This document shows, piece by piece, positions 1 through 7,194 of a stretch of 35,344 nt of DNA. Made by a program: the position numbers and the translations under genes. The stretch lies in contig NZ_JASZ02000031.1 of NCBI RefSeq assembly GCF_000735695.2, positions 1 through 35,344 of the forward strand, read 5' to 3'. Numbering within the stretch: the stretch's first letter is position 1; the number at the start of each line of letters is the position of its first letter. This DNA is from Kaistella haifensis DSM 19056 (GTDB lineage: Bacteria > Bacteroidota > Bacteroidia > Flavobacteriales > Weeksellaceae). Below the pieces are notes generated by a model. The model was given only the letters and a program-made list of their open reading frames with translations, was not told the origin of the DNA and made no database searches.

Positions 1-450
1 ATTGGCCTTAATGAAGGCTGAATCCACCGCCTGGCGCTTCCCGCGCACCATGCCTTTCTCTATGCAGAGGCTCAGGATTTTTTGGAACAGTTTCATAAAG
101 AGTTCCTCCCCGAAAAGCGCCCGCGTCCTGGATATGGTGGAATGCCACGGAAGCTCCTCATCCAGGTCGTAGCCCAGGAAAAGGCGGATGGAGAGGCTGT
201 CTGAACAGAACCGCAGCAAGGCGCGGTCGCTGTTTAAATTGTTCAGGTAGCCCACTAACAGTATCTTGAAAAAGACCACAGGATCGATGCTGTCCTGCCC
301 GCAACGGCCGTAATAATGAGAGGTTGACTTGTAGAGGAAGCTAAAGGGTACTTCCTGACTGATTTTACGGTAGAAATCATCCTGGGGAACGAGCCCCTCC
401 AGGCTGAGTTCGTAGAAGATTTTCGGTTCAAATGTTTTTCTGCCTTGCAT
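1..450 (-). CDS. IS1182-family transposase, N-terminal part (runs off left edge)
   Basis: DDE transposase that moves an insertion sequence. The 150 codons in the window begin MQGRKTFEPKIF and contain features I recognise from the IS1182 family: the DUF772-type N-terminal region with SIDPVVFFKILLVGYL, then LPWHSTISRTR, and near the edge RQAVDSAFIKAN, which carries the first catalytic Asp. The frame is open to base 1, so the gene continues outside the window and it cannot be said whether the element is intact. Base composition is clearly richer in G+C than the neighbouring chromosome, which suggests recent arrival. The start is the ATG at 450; the 110 bp upstream are AT-rich and lead to a candidate IS end near 561. 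Confidence 0.88.
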   Translation of the reverse strand, partial: MQGRKTFEPKIFYELSLEGLVPQDDFYRKISQEVPFSFLYKSTSHYYGRCGQDSIDPVVFFKILLVGYLNNLNSDRALLRFCSDSLSIRLFLGYDLDEELPWHSTISRTRALFGEELFMKLFQKILSLCIEKGMVRGKRQAVDSAFIKAN

Positions 451-560
451 ACGCTAATTTACGGAGAATAAACGATATATACAATTGATTTTCAATATTT
501 TAAACCCGTTTATAACCACATTTTCTATTTCTGAAATCTTTTTACCGTATCTTTGAAAAG

Positions 561-574
561 AGGTTGTGCAACAG
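561..574. repeat. Candidate IS1182-type terminal sequence
   Basis: AGGTTGTGCAACAG lies about 110 bp upstream of the transposase start, where a terminal inverted repeat would be expected. The motif resembles ends I associate with Bacteroidota IS1182 elements. The partner end is outside the window, so this is a candidate only. Confidence 0.35.
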
Positions 575-581
575 GCACATT

Positions 582-751
582 GTATTTGCAAAAAACGGGG
601 TTGAAGATTTAATAGAACTACCAGTTGCATTTAGTCGCGCCTGCTTTTTCGTTCCACATATTTTTTGTAGTTTAGTTCCACGAAAAAAGCATTCGCTTCG
701 GTTGGTCGAAATTGAACTTTCAGTTAAATTTAGCCCGCCCTTCGCAAATAC
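582..751. repeat. 170-bp imperfect inverted repeat
   Basis: The outer ends are perfect complements, GTATTTGC at 582-589 and GCAAATAC at 744-751. An inner pair, GCTTTTTCGT (643-652) and ACGAAAAAAGC (680-690), shares the same centre near 666.5. Scattered matches lie between them, so the two arms align without a net gap. Proteins read from the two strands therefore resemble each other (both contain VFAK and later a CFF motif). It could be a MITE-like non-autonomous element or a long hairpin RNA. Confidence 0.6.
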
Positions 752-1071
752 TTTTTCCGTTAGCCGCAATTCCCCTACTCGAAAACGAAGTTGTTTTTAG
801 CCGCTAACGAGGAGGAGTCGGCGTGAAAAATTCAATATTCCAAATCCATTATTTCTTACCTTAGTACCTGCTCCTTGAAAAGACCGGTTTAAGCAATGGT
901 GTTTAAAAAACCCGTCTGCAATTCAGGTAAGATTGCACAAAAGTCTTTGGTAGTAATACTTCAGACGGTGTTAGTTTTTAATGGTGAGTCCGCCAAAAGC
1001 AGATATCCCGATCAGAATAATTTCAAATTTAGCAAAGTGCAATCCTTGGAGTTTTTATTGGTTTAATTTAA

Positions 1072-1335
<264 letters not shown>

Positions 1336-1356
1336 GGAACGACTAAGTAAGTCTGT

Positions 1357-1977
1357 TTATTTTACGACCTCTTGATAGGTCTGTACAGGTTGAAAATTCT
1401 TGTTTTTTTGCTCTTTAATTTTATCTGAAATTAGAATGCCAAAAAGATGGTCAATCTCGTGTTGTACAATTACAGCGGTGAACCCTTCGATAATTTCGAT
1501 GTGTTTTTTGCCATTTAAATCTTCATATTTAAGCTGTATCACTTTACTTCGATAAAATTGATCCCGAAAATCTGCAATCGACAAATCGCCCTCTGGTCCT
1601 AGATTTAAAATTTCGGATTTCCAGGTAATAACCGGATTAAGGAAATAATGTAATGGTTTTTGAGGCAAATCAAACCGTTGAACCCAAATAATATTCCGGT
1701 TTATTCCTACTTGTGGTGCGGCAATTCCAACGCCGCTTTTGGTAGAAAGCAATGCGAGTTTCATGCGGTTTACTAGTATTTTGGTATATCGATTTCGCGG
1801 TTTCACTTTGATTGATTTTGCTAGCAAAACCTTGTGCTGCAACGAATCTTCTTTTTGAAAAATCGGAAGTGGAGTGGTGATTTCTCCTTCCATAATTCTG
1901 GATTTTTCAGATTTAGTATATTGTTGTCCGTAAGCTAAAAAGCCTAGGAAAAGAAAGAAAATCGAAAGCCGTTTCAT
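1357..1977 (-). CDS. Exported peptide-deformylase-like metalloprotein
   Basis: Peptide deformylase (PDF) fold protein of 206 residues. PDFs normally remove formyl groups from nascent proteins in the cytoplasm. This one starts MKRLSIFFLFLGFLAYGQQ, a good signal peptide, so it probably acts in the periplasm or as a lipid-free exported protein. PDF motif 1 is present (GVGIAAPQ, 82-89), as is motif 3 (QHEIDHL, with His173, Glu174, His177). Motif 2, normally EGCLS, reads EGDLS, so the Cys metal ligand is Asp131. Glu174, the catalytic acid, is kept. It is therefore either an altered hydrolase or a non-deformylase. It lies 3 nt after the ABM-fold gene and is presumably co-transcribed with it. It is unlikely to be the housekeeping PDF, which should be elsewhere. 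Confidence 0.8.
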   Translation of the reverse strand: MKRLSIFFLFLGFLAYGQQYTKSEKSRIMEGEITTPLPIFQKEDSLQHKVLLAKSIKVKPRNRYTKILVNRMKLALLSTKSGVGIAAPQVGINRNIIWVQRFDLPQKPLHYFLNPVITWKSEILNLGPEGDLSIADFRDQFYRSKVIQLKYEDLNGKKHIEIIEGFTAVIVQHEIDHLFGILISDKIKEQKNKNFQPVQTYQEVVK

Positions 1978-1980
1978 GGG

Positions 1981-2274
1981 TTAAAAGGTTTTAAATCCTT
2001 TGTAAACTTCGGTGTTTTTCTCGAGCATTCCCGAAATCTGTAATCTAAATTCATTCAAATGTTCGGTGCCGGTATGTTGGTAATGGTGTTCCTGGGTTTC
2101 CCAAAGTTCTACAAGGAAAAATACACCTTTGTTTTCAATGTCTTCTATCAAATCATATTGTAGGCAGCCTTCTTCTTTTCGGGTTTCGAATACCAATTTT
2201 TTCAGAAGTTCGATGGCATCCATTAAATAATTTTCTTTGATGTGAAATAAGGCTACGATGTATAAATTTTTCAT
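1981..2274 (-). CDS. Antibiotic biosynthesis monooxygenase (ABM) domain protein
   Basis: Small 97-residue protein of the dimeric alpha+beta ABM fold (YgiN/quinol-monooxygenase-like). Visible family features are the first strand (LYIVALFHIKENY), the helix AIELLKKLVFETRKEEGCLQYDL, the strand GVFFLVELWET and the pattern HxxTGTEHLNEF. The Glu-Gly-Cys segment at the end of the first helix is typical. The substrate cannot be told from sequence; members act on quinones, or serve as small oxygenases without cofactor. It is the first gene of a two-gene unit with the PDF-like gene 3 nt downstream. A perfect -7 box (TAAATTTG) sits 19 bp before the ATG, supporting this start. Confidence 0.8.
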   Translation of the reverse strand: MKNLYIVALFHIKENYLMDAIELLKKLVFETRKEEGCLQYDLIEDIENKGVFFLVELWETQEHHYQHTGTEHLNEFRLQISGMLEKNTEVYKGFKTF

Positions 2275-2293
2275 TTTTAATAAAATATTAATG

Positions 2294-2301
2294 CAAATTT
2301 A
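2294..2301 (-). promoter_or_regulatory. -7 promoter box for the ABM/PDF-like unit
   Basis: TAAATTTG on the minus strand matches the Bacteroidota consensus TAnnTTTG and lies 19 bp upstream of the ABM-fold start codon. Confidence 0.6.
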
Positions 2302-2429
2302 ATCATTGCCTACTGAAGTTTACCGAAAAACTTTTCCACAAATTTGAAGAATTTAACCTGAAAAAATATTTGTCATAAAAACAAAAAACCGGTACAAAAA
2401 TTAAGATTTCTTTAATCCACAAAAATTTT

Positions 2430-2437
2430 TATCTTTG
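2430..2437 (+). promoter_or_regulatory. -7 promoter box for the E2 gene
   Basis: TATCTTTG is a perfect TAnnTTTG match ending 20 bp before the ATG at 2458. The box overlaps a possible upstream GTG start at 2437, which rules that start out. Confidence 0.65.
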
Positions 2438-2457
2438 TGAAAATCCAAATTAAAAAA

Positions 2458-3786
2458 ATGGCAGAATATAAATTGTTACTTCCTTCAATGGGAGAAGGCG
2501 TGATGGAAGCTACAGTGATCACTTGGTTGTTTAATGAAGGCGATACCGTAAAAGAAGACGATTCTGTCGTTGAAATTGCGACCGATAAAGTAGATTCTGA
2601 TGTTCCAACACCAGTTTCGGGTAAAATTGTTAAAATCCTAAAGCAGAAAGATGAAGTTGCTAAAATTGGTGAGGCGATCGCGATTCTGGAAGTTGATGGT
2701 TCCGGTGATGCTGTAGCAGAACAGCCACAGGAAAGTAAATCTCATGCCGAAGTGCAAACTGAAATTCCTCAGCTTTACAAAGAAGAAGTAAAAGAATTGG
2801 AAAAACCTTTGCAAAATTATGCGCCACAAGAGTTTTCCGGTGAAATTTACCTTTCTCCATTAGTTAAAAATATTGCTCAGCAAGAAAATATTTCCGAAAC
2901 CGAATTGCAATCCATCAAAGGAAGAGGTTTGGAAGGTAGAATTACCAAAGAAGATATTTTAACTTATGTTGCAAATCGCGGTAATGATAAACCGGCGGAA
3001 GTTATGCAAACATCGGCTCCTATAGCTGCTTCGGTGCAAGTTTCGGCTCCGGCTGCAGTACCTGTGAAAGTAGGAGAGGGCGATGAAGTGATTCAGATGG
3101 ATCGCGTTCGAAAAATTATCGCAGATGCAATGGTGAATTCGAAAAGAATTTCTCCACACGTTACTTCTTTTATCGAAACTGACGTTACAAACGTCGTAAA
3201 ATGGAGAACGAAACATAAGGATATGTTCGAAAAGCGCGAAGGTGAAAAACTGACTTATATGCCAATTTTCGTGAAAGCAATTGTGAAAGCAATTCAGGAT
3301 TTCCCATTGATTAATGTTTCTGTGGACGGTGATAAAATCATTAAGAAAAAGAATATCAATATTGGTATGGCCACGGCGCTTCCAGATGGAAATTTGATTG
3401 TTCCGGTAATTAAAAATGCCGATCAGCTGTCACTTTCAGGGTTGGCAAAAGCAATTAATGATTTAGCATACCGAGCAAGAAACAAAAAACTCAGACCTGA
3501 AGATACACAAGGTGCAACTTATACCATTTCCAATGTTGGTGGTTTTGGTAATTTAATGGGAACACCGATCATTCCACAGCCACAGGTCGCAATTCTTGCC
3601 GTTGGCGCAATCGTTAAGAAACCTGCAGTTCTCGAAACTAAAGACGGCGATGTAATTGCAATCCGTAGTCTGATGTTCATGTCACATTCATACGATCACC
3701 GTGTGGTAGATGGTTCTTTGGGAGGCATGTTCCTGAAACATGTCCATGATTATTTACAGAACTGGGATTTGAATACTGAAATTTAG
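2458..3786 (+). CDS. 2-oxoacid dehydrogenase complex E2 (dihydrolipoamide acyltransferase)
   Basis: Core enzyme of a 2-oxoacid dehydrogenase complex, 442 residues. It transfers the acyl group from the lipoyl arm to CoA. The lipoyl domain (about 1-77) has the attachment site TDKVDSD with Lys44. A linker follows, then the peripheral subunit-binding domain that docks E1/E3 (about 130-171, YLSPLVKNIA...GRGLEGRITKEDI). After an Ala/Pro/Val-rich linker comes the catalytic domain (about 215-442) with the His-Asp motif HRVVDG near the end. The start MAEYK is preferred over an in-frame GTG 21 nt upstream because that GTG lies in the promoter. No E1 or E3 gene is adjacent, so substrate (branched-chain, pyruvate or mixed) is open; stand-alone E2 genes of this kind in Flavobacteriia are often annotated as branched-chain E2. 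Confidence 0.92.
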   Translation: MAEYKLLLPSMGEGVMEATVITWLFNEGDTVKEDDSVVEIATDKVDSDVPTPVSGKIVKILKQKDEVAKIGEAIAILEVDGSGDAVAEQPQESKSHAEVQTEIPQLYKEEVKELEKPLQNYAPQEFSGEIYLSPLVKNIAQQENISETELQSIKGRGLEGRITKEDILTYVANRGNDKPAEVMQTSAPIAASVQVSAPAAVPVKVGEGDEVIQMDRVRKIIADAMVNSKRISPHVTSFIETDVTNVVKWRTKHKDMFEKREGEKLTYMPIFVKAIVKAIQDFPLINVSVDGDKIIKKKNINIGMATALPDGNLIVPVIKNADQLSLSGLAKAINDLAYRARNKKLRPEDTQGATYTISNVGGFGNLMGTPIIPQPQVAILAVGAIVKKPAVLETKDGDVIAIRSLMFMSHSYDHRVVDGSLGGMFLKHVHDYLQNWDLNTEI

Positions 3787-3800
3787 TAGTTCGTATTATA

Positions 3801-3836
3801 AAAAAAACCTTCGGAGAATTTCCGAAGGTTTTTTTG
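3801..3836. terminator. Bidirectional intrinsic terminator
   Basis: Perfect 10-bp stem AACCTTCGGA/TCCGAAGGTT (3806-3815, 3821-3830) with loop GAATT, an A-run before it and a T-run after it. It serves the convergent E2 gene and GAF gene. Confidence 0.9.
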
Positions 3837-3869
3837 TGATATTTATTTCTTTTTAAGAGAAAGTTTTCA

Positions 3870-4319
3870 TTACATAATCTTTGCAATCTCGTCGCAGAGC
3901 CATTCCAGCATTTCGCGGTCTTCCGCAGTGAATGGATCTAAAGTATGAGAATCAATATCGATTTGCCCGATATTTTCGCCATTTTTGATGATAGGAACTA
4001 CAATTTCAGCTTTTGTATCAATAGAACAGCTTAGATAATTGTCCTGATTATGAACATCCGGAACCACAAAAGTTTCGTTGGAAACCGCTACCTGTCCACA
4101 AATTCCTTTTCCGAAAGGGATAATGGTGTGATCGGTTTCTGCTCCAACATAAGGTCCCAAAATAAGTTCCTCTTTGTCGCCATTTTTAAAGTAAAATCCA
4201 GTCCAGTTGAAATAGGATATTTCTTGATCCAGAAGTTGACAAATTTTTTGAAGTTTATCCTCAGTATTTTGTGTTGGACTTTCTAAGATTGATGAAAGTC
4301 TTTTTTTTATTTCTGACAT
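3870..4319 (-). CDS. GAF-domain protein, free methionine-(R)-sulfoxide reductase-like
   Basis: Single GAF domain of 149 residues, matching the length of the fRMsr (YebR) family, which reduces free methionine-R-sulfoxide in the cytosol. Family motifs are visible: WTGFYF (39-44), FGKGICG with Cys74, DVH (88-90), YLSC with Cys98 followed by AEIVVPI, and IDIDS. Cys98 matches the catalytic Cys and Cys74 the middle Cys. The third family cysteine, normally ten residues before Cys74, is His64 here, so the disulfide relay is incomplete or uses Cys74 alone. It lies 9 nt after the conserved unknown gene upstream, so they are probably one transcript, ending at the terminator at 3801-3836. Confidence 0.82.
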   Translation of the reverse strand: MSEIKKRLSSILESPTQNTEDKLQKICQLLDQEISYFNWTGFYFKNGDKEELILGPYVGAETDHTIIPFGKGICGQVAVSNETFVVPDVHNQDNYLSCSIDTKAEIVVPIIKNGENIGQIDIDSHTLDPFTAEDREMLEWLCDEIAKIM

Positions 4320-4328
4320 TGTATGATT

Positions 4329-5765
4329 TTAAGAAAATTCTTTGAGTTTTAGTTCATCTTTGTAGCCGAACATTCCGCGTTCTTTAATCATATCGGCAAC
4401 GCCTTCGGGTACTTGTTTTTCCCAACCGGTTTCGTGGTTGGCAATTTTGTTGAGTATTTCGCGCGAGTAGATTTCAGAGTAATCTGGGTTGTAATCTTTA
4501 ATATCAACAATTCGCTGATTGAGTTTGAAATATTTGTATAATTCCTTTAAATTATCTTGAACTTTTAAGTTATTGGAAGTTAATGATTCGTGTGTTTCAG
4601 GATCTTTATAAGGATAAAGATATACTCTCATGTGTTGTTTAAAGAATTTCCCAAATGCCTCCAAAATTCCACCGGAAAGATTTTTGTAATAATTTTCATC
4701 AAATACATCCAACAGGTTATTTACGCCCATTGCGACACCGATTTTACCATTGGTATAATTAGCAAAATAATCGATAAGACGATAATATTCGGAGAAATTC
4801 GAAATGATAACGGTGTAACCCAATTTAGCCAAAACATCCACTCTGTCGAGGAAATCCCTCTCATCAATATCGCCGGCAGCTCTTAAATTTGAAATGGTAA
4901 TTTCGAAAAGTACAACGGTTTCTTCGTGTCCGCAATTGGAATCGTTCATAAACATTTCCAGACCTTTCTCGAACATATCGATGTTGACTAACGTTACCGG
5001 TCGGAAACTTCCTCGTACCGCGAAGATGTTTTTTTTGTAAAGTATATCTGCGGGCAACATATTGTTACCTTCCGAGTTGAAAATCACAGCATCCGTCATA
5101 CCACTTTTTACAAGCTGCAGACTCATCAATCGGTTATCAACATAAGTGAAAGCCGGACCGCTGAAGTCTATCATGTCAATTTCCACATTGTCGGTAGAAA
5201 TATCATCATAAAGTGATTGAATCAGCTTTCTTGGATTATCGGAAAGGTTGAAAGCGCCGTAAATTAAATTTACACCGAGACTTCCAAGTGTTTCCTGCTG
5301 CAATGTCGCATCATTTTCTTTGAATTTAACATGAAGGACGATTTCGCTATAATCATCGGTTTCGTCCAACTGAAAACGTAAACCCACCCAGCCGTGACCT
5401 TTCATGGTTTTGTTGAAATTGATGGTTGTTACCGTATTTGCATAAGAAAAGAATTTTCTGCCTGGATTATTTTCTCTAGTTAATCGTTCTTCAATTAACG
5501 CAACCTCGTAGCGAAGCATTTTACGGAGACGATTTTGCGTCACATATCTGTTTTTGGTTTCTTTACCGTAAATCGCGTCGCTAAAATCTTTGTCATATGC
5601 GGACATCGCTTTCGCAATGGTTTGTGAAGCTCCACCAGCTCTGAAGAAATGTCGAACAGTCTCTTGTCCTGCCCCGATTTCGGCAAAAGTTCCGTAAATT
5701 GTCGGGTCTAAATTAATCGCTAAAGCTTTCTGTTTTGGTGTTAATTTTTGATTAATCACTGGCAA
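4329..5765 (-). CDS. Conserved protein of unknown function, 478 aa
   Basis: I recognise this as a conserved Bacteroidota family, seen also in some other phyla, but not its function. The N-terminal signature is the most conserved part: TIYGTFAEIGAGQETVRHFF, then AGGASQTIAKAMSAYDKDFSDAIYG. It has no signal peptide or membrane segment and reads as a soluble cytosolic protein of mixed alpha/beta type. Homologues have carried unrelated automatic names (I recall nicotinate-nucleotide adenylyltransferase and TonB-dependent receptor); the sequence supports neither, as no HxGH adenylyltransferase motif and no beta-barrel are visible. The gene is first in a unit with the GAF reductase-like gene (9-nt gap), which hints at a link with redox or metabolite repair. 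It is divergent from the MBL hydrolase, 48 bp between starts. Confidence 0.75.
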   Translation of the reverse strand: MPVINQKLTPKQKALAINLDPTIYGTFAEIGAGQETVRHFFRAGGASQTIAKAMSAYDKDFSDAIYGKETKNRYVTQNRLRKMLRYEVALIEERLTRENNPGRKFFSYANTVTTINFNKTMKGHGWVGLRFQLDETDDYSEIVLHVKFKENDATLQQETLGSLGVNLIYGAFNLSDNPRKLIQSLYDDISTDNVEIDMIDFSGPAFTYVDNRLMSLQLVKSGMTDAVIFNSEGNNMLPADILYKKNIFAVRGSFRPVTLVNIDMFEKGLEMFMNDSNCGHEETVVLFEITISNLRAAGDIDERDFLDRVDVLAKLGYTVIISNFSEYYRLIDYFANYTNGKIGVAMGVNNLLDVFDENYYKNLSGGILEAFGKFFKQHMRVYLYPYKDPETHESLTSNNLKVQDNLKELYKYFKLNQRIVDIKDYNPDYSEIYSREILNKIANHETGWEKQVPEGVADMIKERGMFGYKDELKLKEFS

Positions 5766-5778
5766 TTCTATTTTTTTG

Positions 5779-5786
5779 TAAATTTA
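5779..5786. promoter_or_regulatory. Palindromic -7-like box shared by divergent genes
   Basis: TAAATTTA is its own reverse complement and matches seven of eight positions of TAnnTTTG on each strand. It lies 13 bp from the minus-strand ATG at 5765 and 27 bp from the plus-strand ATG at 5814. Confidence 0.35.
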
Positions 5787-5813
5787 CCAATAATAATACC
5801 AACGTCAAAAAAA

Positions 5814-6578
5814 ATGAAGTTGAAATTTTTAGGAACCGGCACTTCTCAGGGGATTCCTGTAATTGGTTGTAAATGTGAAGCTTGTGTATCATTTGATCCC
5901 AAAGATCAACGTTTTCGTTCGTCAGCTTTGGTTACTACAGGTGCCGGAAAAAAGCTCCTTATCGATTGTGGACCGGATTTTAGGATGCAAATGTTGCAGA
6001 ATAATGAAGACCGTGTGGATGCGATTCTCCTTACCCATGAACATAATGATCATGTAATTGGTTTGGACGATGTGCGCCCATTGATATTCAAGACCAGGAA
6101 AGATATGGAAATTTATTGTTCCAAAAGAGTAGGAGATGAGTTGAAAACTCGTTTTGCTTATGCGTTTGCCGAGGATAAATATCCCGGAGCGCCTTCGTTT
6201 GAACTCCATGAGATAACAGGAAATTTTGAATTGTTTGATGCTAAAGTGATTCCTGTGGAGGTGATGCATTATCAGTTGCCGATTTTTGGATTTAAGTTGA
6301 AGAAATTGGCATATATTACCGATGCGAGTTTTATTTCGGAAACTGAAAAAGAAAAGTTGAAAAATCTGGATTATTTGATTCTGAATTGTATTAGAAAAGA
6401 GCATTTCCACCCTGCGCATTTCATATTGCCCCAAGTTTTGGAACTTTTCGAGGAGCTGCAGCCAAAAAAAATGTATTTAACGCATATTTCTCACCACATG
6501 GGTTTGCATGCTGTTACTGAATCGGAACTCCCTGAAAATGTACATCTTGCTTATGATGGATTGGAAATTGAATTTTGA
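5814..6578 (+). CDS. MBL-fold metallo-hydrolase, PhnP-like
   Basis: Metallo-beta-lactamase-fold hydrolase of 254 residues, close in layout to PhnP, the phosphoribosyl cyclic phosphate phosphodiesterase. The N-terminus has FLGTGTSQGIPVIGC with the CKCEAC cysteine cluster (19-24) seen in PhnP-type proteins. The metal-binding motif is THEHNDH (His75, His77, Asp79, His80), followed later by a conserved VMHYQLPIFGF segment, TDASF, and THISHHMG near the end. The substrate is not certain, because many Bacteroidota carry this protein without phosphonate-degradation genes, as here. The start at MKLKF is preferred: an upstream in-frame ATG at 5748 would overlap the divergent gene and add residues that do not belong to the fold. 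Confidence 0.85.
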   Translation: MKLKFLGTGTSQGIPVIGCKCEACVSFDPKDQRFRSSALVTTGAGKKLLIDCGPDFRMQMLQNNEDRVDAILLTHEHNDHVIGLDDVRPLIFKTRKDMEIYCSKRVGDELKTRFAYAFAEDKYPGAPSFELHEITGNFELFDAKVIPVEVMHYQLPIFGFKLKKLAYITDASFISETEKEKLKNLDYLILNCIRKEHFHPAHFILPQVLELFEELQPKKMYLTHISHHMGLHAVTESELPENVHLAYDGLEIEF

Positions 6579-6660
6579 TAAAAAGCGACGCAATCGCTGA
6601 AACATCTTATAAATAATGAAATTTATAGAAAAATTATTTTTCAGAAATAAAAATTAATTC

Positions 6661-6668
6661 TATATTTG
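6661..6668 (+). promoter_or_regulatory. -7 promoter box for tRNA-Leu
   Basis: TATATTTG is a perfect TAnnTTTG match, 18 bp upstream of the tRNA 5' end. Confidence 0.7.
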
Positions 6669-6686
6669 CACACCAATTTAAAGCAA

Positions 6687-6768
6687 GCCCAGTTGGCGGA
6701 ATTGGTAGACGCGCTAGACTCAAACTCTAGTACCGCAAGGTGTGCCGGTTCGATTCCGGCACTGGGTA
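6687..6768 (+). tRNA. tRNA-Leu (CAA anticodon)
   Basis: Class II tRNA, 82 nt. Acceptor arm GCCCAGT pairs with ACTGGGT (first pair G-U), with discriminator A at 6768. The anticodon arm is CTAGA-CTCAAAC-TCTAG, giving anticodon CAA, which reads UUG leucine codons. A long variable arm (TACCGCAAGGTGT region) and the T arm GCCGG-TTCGATT-CCGGC are clear. CCA is not encoded, as is usual in this phylum. It stands alone with its own promoter and a strong terminator immediately downstream. Confidence 0.96.
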
Positions 6769-6773
6769 CAAAA

Positions 6774-6805
6774 AACGCCGTTAATCATTGATTAGCGGCG
6801 TTTTG
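6774..6805 (+). terminator. Intrinsic terminator of tRNA-Leu
   Basis: 13-bp stem AACGCCGTTAATC/GATTAGCGGCGTT with a single G-U pair and a 3-nt loop, followed by TT and a short T-run, directly after the tRNA. Confidence 0.88.
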
Positions 6806-6895
6806 TATTTTTACGTTAGTTCATTTGTCCACAATTTGTCCGTATTCGACAAAAATTTTGATTAAAATTTTATTTAAGGCCCAATATTTTGATTG

Positions 6896-7072
6896 ATGAT
6901 CATTCTTCTGATCAAAACAAATTGCCTGGGATTTGCGCAGGCTCAATTTGCAGGTTTGCAGCTCGTATTTTTATCAGGTTATTCCATCGTTTCAACGCTT
7001 TCTGAACGCTTTCAAAACTTCTTAAAATGTACTATATCTGGATGGAAAATCAGATTTTTTGAAGATTATTAA
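6896..7072 (+). CDS. Doubtful 58-residue reading frame
   Basis: An ATG-started frame with a hydrophobic beginning (MIILLIKTNCLGFAQAQF) between the tRNA terminator and the His-leader promoter. I recognise no family and no promoter box precedes it closely. It may be chance. The rest of the 6806-7080 gap shows only the repeated word TTTGTCC at 6825-6831 and 6835-6841 and no other feature. Confidence 0.15.
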   Translation: MIILLIKTNCLGFAQAQFAGLQLVFLSGYSIVSTLSERFQNFLKCTISGWKIRFFEDY

Positions 7073-7083
7073 TAATAATTATA

Positions 7084-7091
7084 TACATTTG
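7084..7091 (+). promoter_or_regulatory. -7 promoter box of the His leader
   Basis: TACATTTG is a perfect TAnnTTTG match, 20 bp before the leader-peptide ATG. Confidence 0.65.
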
Positions 7092-7111
7092 CACAGTTCA
7101 AAAACAAAATT

Positions 7112-7156
7112 ATGTTCAATCAATTACATCATTATCATTTTCATTCTTGCACTTAA
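7112..7156 (+). CDS. Histidine-operon-type leader peptide (orphan)
   Basis: A 14-residue peptide, MFNQLHHYHFHSCT, with four His in six residues, starting 20 bp after a perfect promoter box and followed 38 nt later by an intrinsic terminator. This is the layout of a his-operon attenuator: ribosomes stalling at His codons when charged tRNA-His is scarce let transcription pass the terminator. No his gene follows; the next DNA is a broken DUF2459 gene on the opposite strand. The peptide is thus an orphan leader, probably left after loss or movement of the his operon. The histidine cluster is very unlikely by chance in this context, but the regulatory role is inferred. Confidence 0.7.
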   Translation: MFNQLHHYHFHSCT

Positions 7157-7194
7157 GCGAGCTGATCATGGTATGTTGTAACTTCAAAATATCT

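Noticed and set aside
542-800. Two opposite-strand reading frames of 75-78 codons
   Set aside because: They overlap almost fully and resemble each other only because the DNA is an imperfect palindrome; no start signals or protein features.
758-809. Integron attC-like site
   Set aside because: The core words are in the reverse order (GTTAG first, CTAAC last), and no integrase or cassette is present.
2437-2457. GTG start giving a longer E2 protein
   Set aside because: The GTG overlaps the perfect -7 box; the lipoyl domain begins at MAEYK.
5922-6434. 170-codon frame opposite the MBL hydrolase
   Set aside because: Antisense shadow without a promoter or recognisable domain.
6687-7080. Integrated element next to tRNA-Leu
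   Set aside because: No integrase, no repeat of the tRNA 3' end downstream, and the tRNA keeps its own terminator.
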